Part shown: in pieces, positions 60,037 to 64,000 of the stretch
Numbering within the stretch: the first letter of the stretch is position 1
Layout of the letters: each line of letters begins with the position of its first letter
Assembly: GCF_041415945.1 (NCBI RefSeq)
Contig: NZ_JBGCUS010000001.1
Coordinates: 3,224,001-3,288,000, forward strand
Reading direction: 5' to 3'
DNA from: Ancylobacter sp. IITR112
GTDB taxonomy: Bacteria; Pseudomonadota; Alphaproteobacteria; Rhizobiales; Xanthobacteraceae
DNA: 64,000 bases
Position numbers and translations under genes: made by a program
Notes under the pieces: model-generated
Databases searched by the model: none
Told to the model about the DNA's origin: nothing
Seen by the model: only the letters and a program-made list of their open reading frames with translations

Positions 60037-62121
60037 ATGAGCGCCTTGACCGCCGCCCCCGCCTCCGAGCGCGCCTCACGGCGCGACATCGGCTTTGCGG
60101 CCGGCATCGTCGCCATCCTCACCGTCCTGTTCCTGCCCATACCCGCCCCCCTCATCGACTTCGGGCTGGCGCTCTCCATCGCGCTGTCGGTCTTGATCCT
60201 GATGGTGGCGCTGTGGATTCAGAAGCCGCTGGAATTCAGCGCCTTTCCCACCGTGCTGCTGATCGCGACCGTGCTGCGCCTCGCGCTCGGCATCGGCACG
60301 ACGCGGCTCATCCTGGCGGAGGGCGGCGAGGGCGTTCACGCCGCCGGCCACATCATCAGCGGCTTCTCGCAACTGGTGATGAGCGGCGATTTCGTCATCG
60401 GCATCATCGTCTTCGTCATCCTCATCACCGTCAATTTCCTCGTCATCACCAAGGGCGCCACCCGTATCGCCGAGGTCGGCGCGCGCTTCACCCTCGACGC
60501 CATCCCCGGCAAGCAGATGGCGATCGACGCCGATCTCAATGCCGGCCTCATCGACGACAAGGAAGCCCAGCAACGGCGCAGCGAGCTGGAGGAGGAAAGC
60601 TCCTTCTTCGGCTCGATGGACGGCGCCTCGAAATTCGTGCGCGGCGAGGCGGTCGCCAGCCTCATCATCATCGCCGTCAATATTTTCGGCGGCATCATCA
60701 TCGGCGTCACCCGCCACGGCATGGCGCTGCACGAGGCGGCGGACATCTTCACCCGCCTCTCGGTGGGCGACGGCCTTGTCTCGCAGATCCCCGCGCTCAT
60801 CGTCTCGCTCGCCGCCGGTCTTCTGGTGTCGAAGGGCGGCACGCGCGGCGCCACCGAAAAGGCGGTGCTCGGCCAGCTCGGCGCCTATCCGCGCGCGCTC
60901 TATGTCGCCGCCGCCCTGCTGTTCTGCCTCGCTCTGGTGCCGGGGCTGCCGCTCATTCCCTTCGCGGCGCTGGGCGGGGTCCTGGCCTTTGTCGGCTACA
61001 AGGTGCCGCAGCACCTCGCCCGCCAGAAGGAGGCGGAACAGGCCCGCGAGAAGGAAGCGCAGCAGCAGGCCGCGGCCGAAGCCAAGGATTCGGTCAAGGA
61101 ATCGCTGCGCACCGCCGAGGTCGAGGTGGTGGTGGGCAAGCAGCTCGCCACCATCGTGCTGCGCAATCCGGCGGAACTGGCCCACCGCATCGGCAAGATG
61201 CGGCGCAAATTCGCCGAGCGCTACGGCTTCGTCGTGCCGGACATCAAGGTGTCGGAAGGGCTCGGCCTGCCGGCCAAGAACTACCAGATCCGGCTGCACG
61301 GCACCGCCATCACCGGCCATGAGATGCGCATCGGCGAGGCCCTCGTCGTGGTGGGCGAAGGCCCGCGCCCGGACGTTCCCGGCGACGAGACGCGCGAGCC
61401 GGCCTTCGGCATGAAGGCGCTGTGGGTGTCGGACGCCTATGCGGCAGAGGTCAAGCGCGAGGGCTTCGTGCCCATCGACGCGCTGTCCATCATGCTCACC
61501 CATGTGAGCGAGGTGGTGTCGAACAATCTCGCCCAGCTTCTGTCCTACAAGGACATGCGGGCGCTGCTCGACCGGCTCGATCCTGAATATAAGCGGCTGA
61601 TCGAGGATATGTGCCCCTCGCAGATTTCCTATTCCGGGCTCCAGGCGGTGCTGAAGCTGCTGCTGGCCGAGCGCGTCTCGGTCCGCAACCTGCACCTCAT
61701 CCTCGAAGCCATCGCCGAAATCGTGCCGCATGCCCGGCGCTCCGAGCAGGTGGTGGAGCATGTGCGGATGCGGATGGCGCAGCAGATCTGCGGCGACCTC
61801 TCCGAAGGCGGCGTGCTGAAGGTGCTGCGTCTCGGCGGCAAATGGGACCTCACCTTCCATGAAAGCCTGAAGCGCGACGCCAAGGGCGAGGTGGTGGAGT
61901 TCGACATCGACCCGCGCCTGGTCGAACAGTTCGGCACGGAAGCCTCCGTCGCCATTCGCGAGCGCATGCGCAGCGCCGGCAGCTTCGCCCTGGTCACTGC
62001 ACCCGACGCTCGACCCTATGTGCGGATGATCATCGAGCGCATGTTCCCCGCCCTGCCGGTGCTCTCGCATGTGGAGATCGCGCGCGGGGTGGAAATCTCC
62101 TCGCTCGGGGCGATCGCGTGA
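60037..62121 (+). CDS. flhA: FlhA, flagellar export gate protein
   Basis: This main export-gate protein has 694 residues. The N-terminal half holds about eight membrane helices with the FHIPEP-family region [13 protein letters not shown] and the loop motif [14 protein letters not shown]. The cytoplasmic C-terminal half ends with conserved FlhA_C segments ([40 protein letters not shown]). The gene is intact and overlaps the fliR start by 4 bp (GTGA). Confidence 0.97.
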   Translation: MSALTAAPASERASRRDIGFAAGIVAILTVLFLPIPAPLIDFGLALSIALSVLILMVALWIQKPLEFSAFPTVLLIATVLRLALGIGTTRLILAEGGEGVHAAGHIISGFSQLVMSGDFVIGIIVFVILITVNFLVITKGATRIAEVGARFTLDAIPGKQMAIDADLNAGLIDDKEAQQRRSELEEESSFFGSMDGASKFVRGEAVASLIIIAVNIFGGIIIGVTRHGMALHEAADIFTRLSVGDGLVSQIPALIVSLAAGLLVSKGGTRGATEKAVLGQLGAYPRALYVAAALLFCLALVPGLPLIPFAALGGVLAFVGYKVPQHLARQKEAEQAREKEAQQQAAAEAKDSVKESLRTAEVEVVVGKQLATIVLRNPAELAHRIGKMRRKFAERYGFVVPDIKVSEGLGLPAKNYQIRLHGTAITGHEMRIGEALVVVGEGPRPDVPGDETREPAFGMKALWVSDAYAAEVKREGFVPIDALSIMLTHVSEVVSNNLAQLLSYKDMRALLDRLDPEYKRLIEDMCPSQISYSGLQAVLKLLLAERVSVRNLHLILEAIAEIVPHARRSEQVVEHVRMRMAQQICGDLSEGGVLKVLRLGGKWDLTFHESLKRDAKGEVVEFDIDPRLVEQFGTEASVAIRERMRSAGSFALVTAPDARPYVRMIIERMFPALPVLSHVEIARGVEISSLGAIA

Positions 62122-62874
62122 ACGGCCCGGCCGAGGCGCCGCTGGTGGCGGCGTTCCTCATTTTCTGCCGCATCGGTGCCTGCTTCATGCTGATGCCGGC
62201 CTTCTCCAGCAGCCGGCTGCCGGCCAAGATCCGGCTGTTCCTGGCGCTGGGCATTTCCTATGCCTTCACCCCCCTGCTCGGCGACGAGATCGCCCGCACC
62301 GTGGCGGGCCTGTCGCAGATGCAGCTCCTGCTGGCGATTGGCGGCGAACTCGCCACCGGCGGCGTCATCGGCCTGCTGGCGCGCATTTTCTTTCTCGCCT
62401 TGCAGACGCTGATGACGGCGGCGGCGCAGACTGTCGGCCTCGCCACTCCTTCCAGCATGATGGCCGAGGATGACGGCCAGATGCCGGAGATCGCCACGCT
62501 GATGGGGCTGTCGGCCATCCGCGCTGCTGTTCGCCACGGAACAGCACTGGGAGATTTTGCGGGCGCTGGTCGAATCCTATGCCCGCCTGCCGCCGGCCGG
62601 CACCTTCCAGGCCGGGGCCTCGCTCGGCCTCGTCGTTGACCGGCTGAGCGACACGTTTCTGCTCGGCCTTCGGCTGGCGAGCCCGTTCCTGATCTATTCC
62701 GTGGTGGTGAATCTGGCCGTCGGCCTGATCAACAAGCTGACCCCGCAGATCCCGGTCTATTTCATCGCCATGCCGATCGTCACCGCCGGCGGGCTGCTGC
62801 TGCTCTATGTGACGGTGGACGATGTGCTGCGCATCTTCATGGAGGCGTTCGCCTCCTGGCTGGTGAAAGGCTGA
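62118..62874 (+). pseudogene. fliR: FliR, flagellar export gate protein, frameshifted
   Basis: This gate component is split by one extra base. It starts at GTG 62118. The first frame matches FliR to MAEDDGQMPEIATLMGLSAI, ending at 62519. The rest (ALLFATEQHWEILRALVESY to the C-terminus FMEAFASWLVKG) is in the next frame from 62521. Between them is a CC at 62519-62520. Deleting one C restores a continuous 251-residue protein, the usual FliR length. The 757-bp span is one more than a multiple of three. The cause may be a real mutation or a sequencing/assembly error, and no slippery motif supports programmed shifting. Confidence 0.88.
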
Positions 62875-62877
62875 ACC

Positions 62878-63279
62878 ATGCTCGCTCCCCTGCGCAAGGC
62901 GCGCCGGATCGAAGCCCTGCAGGGGCAGATGCACCAGCGGGCGGAAAGCGCGCTGGCCCAGTTGGAGCGGGCGCTGGCCGGGGTCGAGCGGGAACGGCGC
63001 GAGGTTCTCGCTGTTCTCAACAACGAGGCGATCCCGTCCTTCGTCATCGCCCTCGCCGCCCCGCGCCTGCGCGCGCTCGACGCCGAGATCGCCCGGCTGC
63101 AGCGGGAAGTGGCGCGCCAGCGGGCCGTCGCGCTTGAAGCGGCGATGCGGCTGAAGCGCGCCGAGCGGATGACCGGCAAGGCCGCCGAGCACGCCCATGC
63201 CGCGCAGGAACGCGCCGATCTCGACGACGCGCTGGAAGCCTTCATCGCCCGGAGTGGCGCAAGCTTCCCGCCAGCCTGA
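62878..63279 (+). CDS. Coiled-coil protein, FliJ-like
   Basis: This helical protein has 133 residues, nearly all Ala/Arg/Glu/Leu heptads with no membrane segment. It sits directly after fliR and before flgJ. Length, coiled coil and position would suit FliJ, the general chaperone that links FliI to FlhA, and no other fliJ is in the window. Assignment is inference, since sequence identity to FliJ is not visible. Confidence 0.6.
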   Translation: MLAPLRKARRIEALQGQMHQRAESALAQLERALAGVERERREVLAVLNNEAIPSFVIALAAPRLRALDAEIARLQREVARQRAVALEAAMRLKRAERMTGKAAEHAHAAQERADLDDALEAFIARSGASFPPA

Positions 63280-63319
63280 CCTGCGAGGCTGCACCGGTCA
63301 AAATGTAACGGTGCAGCCG

Positions 63320-63829
63320 ATGAGCATCCAGCCTCCGTCCGATATCCTTCTCGACGTGGTGAAGGCCGCCGATCCGCACAAGGCGCAGGCCATGGCGGCG
63401 CGCCTGCGCGAGGCTGCGTCAACCTCGGCGAGCGCGCTGGCCGAGGCCGCCGGCGTCGAGGGCGCGGGCTTCGAGGGCGCGGGCTTCGACGACGCCCTCG
63501 CCGATCAGGGCGCCCGCGCGGCCGCGCTGGGCGAGGGGATGAGCCCGCTCGGCACCTTCTCCGCCCGCACCCTTTCCAATGCCACCGCCCTGTCCTCCCG
63601 CCGCGATGACGGCGCCGCCTCTCCCTATCGCCGTTTCGAGGCGATGGTGCTGAGCGGCTTTGTCGAACAATTGCTGCCGAAGTCCAGCGCCACCCTGTTC
63701 GGCGCCGGCACTGCCGGGCAGGTCTGGCGCTCCATGCTGGCCGAGCGCATCGCCGATGAGGTGGCCAAGTCCGGCGGCATCGGCATCGCACAGCACCTCG
63801 CCGCGGCGCGGGGTGGGCAGCAAACATGA
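63320..63829 (+). CDS. flgJ: FlgJ-type rod-binding protein
   Basis: This rod scaffold has 169 residues and consists of only the N-terminal rod-binding part of FlgJ, without the peptidoglycan hydrolase domain. The conserved segment is SPYRRFEAMVLSGFVEQLLP and GQVWRSMLAERIADEVAKSG. A low-complexity Gly/Ala/Glu region (about 50-65) precedes it. ATG 63320 fits, and GTG 63311 is also possible. The hydrolase role may be filled by the separate lytic transglycosylase at 29763-30383. Confidence 0.85.
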   Translation: MSIQPPSDILLDVVKAADPHKAQAMAARLREAASTSASALAEAAGVEGAGFEGAGFDDALADQGARAAALGEGMSPLGTFSARTLSNATALSSRRDDGAASPYRRFEAMVLSGFVEQLLPKSSATLFGAGTAGQVWRSMLAERIADEVAKSGGIGIAQHLAAARGGQQT

Positions 63830-64000
63830 TGACCGCCAACCCCGCCTTGTTGACGCTGAACGGCCTGCTCGACCGGCTGGAAGAGGCGGTCGACGAGGAG
63901 ACGAGCGCGCTCGCCCGGCGCCGCCCGCTCGATTTCGAGGAGATCAACCGCCGCAAGAGCCGCAGCCTGCTGGAACTTACCCGCGCCATCCGCTCGCTGC
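63826..64000 (+). CDS. FlgN-like protein, 3' end outside window
   Basis: The start of a gene overlaps the flgJ stop (ATGA). The first 58 residues are visible: an Asn/Leu-rich start, a helix with LLDRLEEAVDEETSALARR, then FEEINRRKSRSLLELTRAI. The E..AL...D...INRRK...LL.L pattern resembles FlgN, the chaperone of FlgK and FlgL. The call is tentative because the gene is truncated by the window. Confidence 0.55.
   Translation, partial: MMTANPALLTLNGLLDRLEEAVDEETSALARRRPLDFEEINRRKSRSLLELTRAIRSL

Noticed and set aside
62500..62560. Programmed ribosomal frameshift in fliR
   Set aside because: No slippery heptamer, internal SD-like element or stimulatory stem is evident at the CC; a mutation or sequence error is simpler.
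1..64000. CRISPR array, insertion sequence or prophage
   Set aside because: No regularly spaced repeats, transposase, integrase or phage genes are present; gene order is typical of core chromosomal DNA.

Overview
The window is high-GC DNA from an alphaproteobacterium, most likely Hyphomicrobiales (Rhizobiales). The evidence is the rhizobial-type motility set: MotC, a MotE-like protein, an FtcR/Rem-type regulator, FlaF and FlbT, DUF1217, and the order flgB-flgC-fliE-flgG-flgA-flgI-motE-flgH-fliL-fliP. The gene content would suit a Xanthobacteraceae-like genus, but the sequence alone cannot settle the genus.

Bases 1-12900 are metabolic and transport genes. A TRAP transporter (dctQMP) is followed by two FAD oxidoreductases and an FGGY (glycerol-type) kinase, which looks like a polyol/glycerol 3-phosphate oxidation module. 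Next comes a phosphonate module: phnM plus a GntR/UTRA regulator on the minus strand, divergent from phnDCE. Two identical 12-bp operator candidates lie between them. A TehA/SLAC1-type channel follows. Bases 12897-19591 hold a translationally coupled glgX-treZ-treY set for glycogen debranching and trehalose synthesis, with a small unknown gene upstream.

Bases 19745-29760 are a signalling block: a PAS-PAS soluble chemoreceptor, a Cache-type histidine kinase, a periplasmic sulfite-oxidase-fold protein coupled to a second histidine kinase, a receiver-only protein, a receiver-MarR-type regulator, the flagellar regulator FtcR, CheY and CheZ.

From 29763 to the end the window is a nearly complete flagellar regulon. 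Minus-strand units are fliF - fliH-like - motB - motC - fliK - lytic transglycosylase; a single flagellin gene with its own terminator; and a long motA - fliM - fliN - fliG - flhB - flgBC - fliE - flgG - flgA - flgI - motE - flgH - fliL - fliP unit. Plus-strand units are DUF1217 - flgF - fliI and flgE - flgK - flgL - flaF - flbT - flgD - fliQ - flhA - fliR - fliJ-like - flgJ - flgN-like. fliR is broken by one extra base.

The strongest new observation is a direct-repeat element, GCTTGC-N5-GCTTGC (11-bp period). It occurs in five motility control regions (cheY/cheZ, fliF, flagellin, motA/DUF1217 with two copies, and flgE). It always reads opposite to the gene it would control, and it lies 41-43 bp from the start codon in three cases. 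Its geometry suits an OmpR-family regulator such as the FtcR encoded here. Other notable points are an 11-residue repeat insert in flagellin, a two-membrane-segment MotE-like protein, a cysteine-free molybdopterin-fold partner of a kinase, and several uncharacterised small genes inside the flagellar operons.
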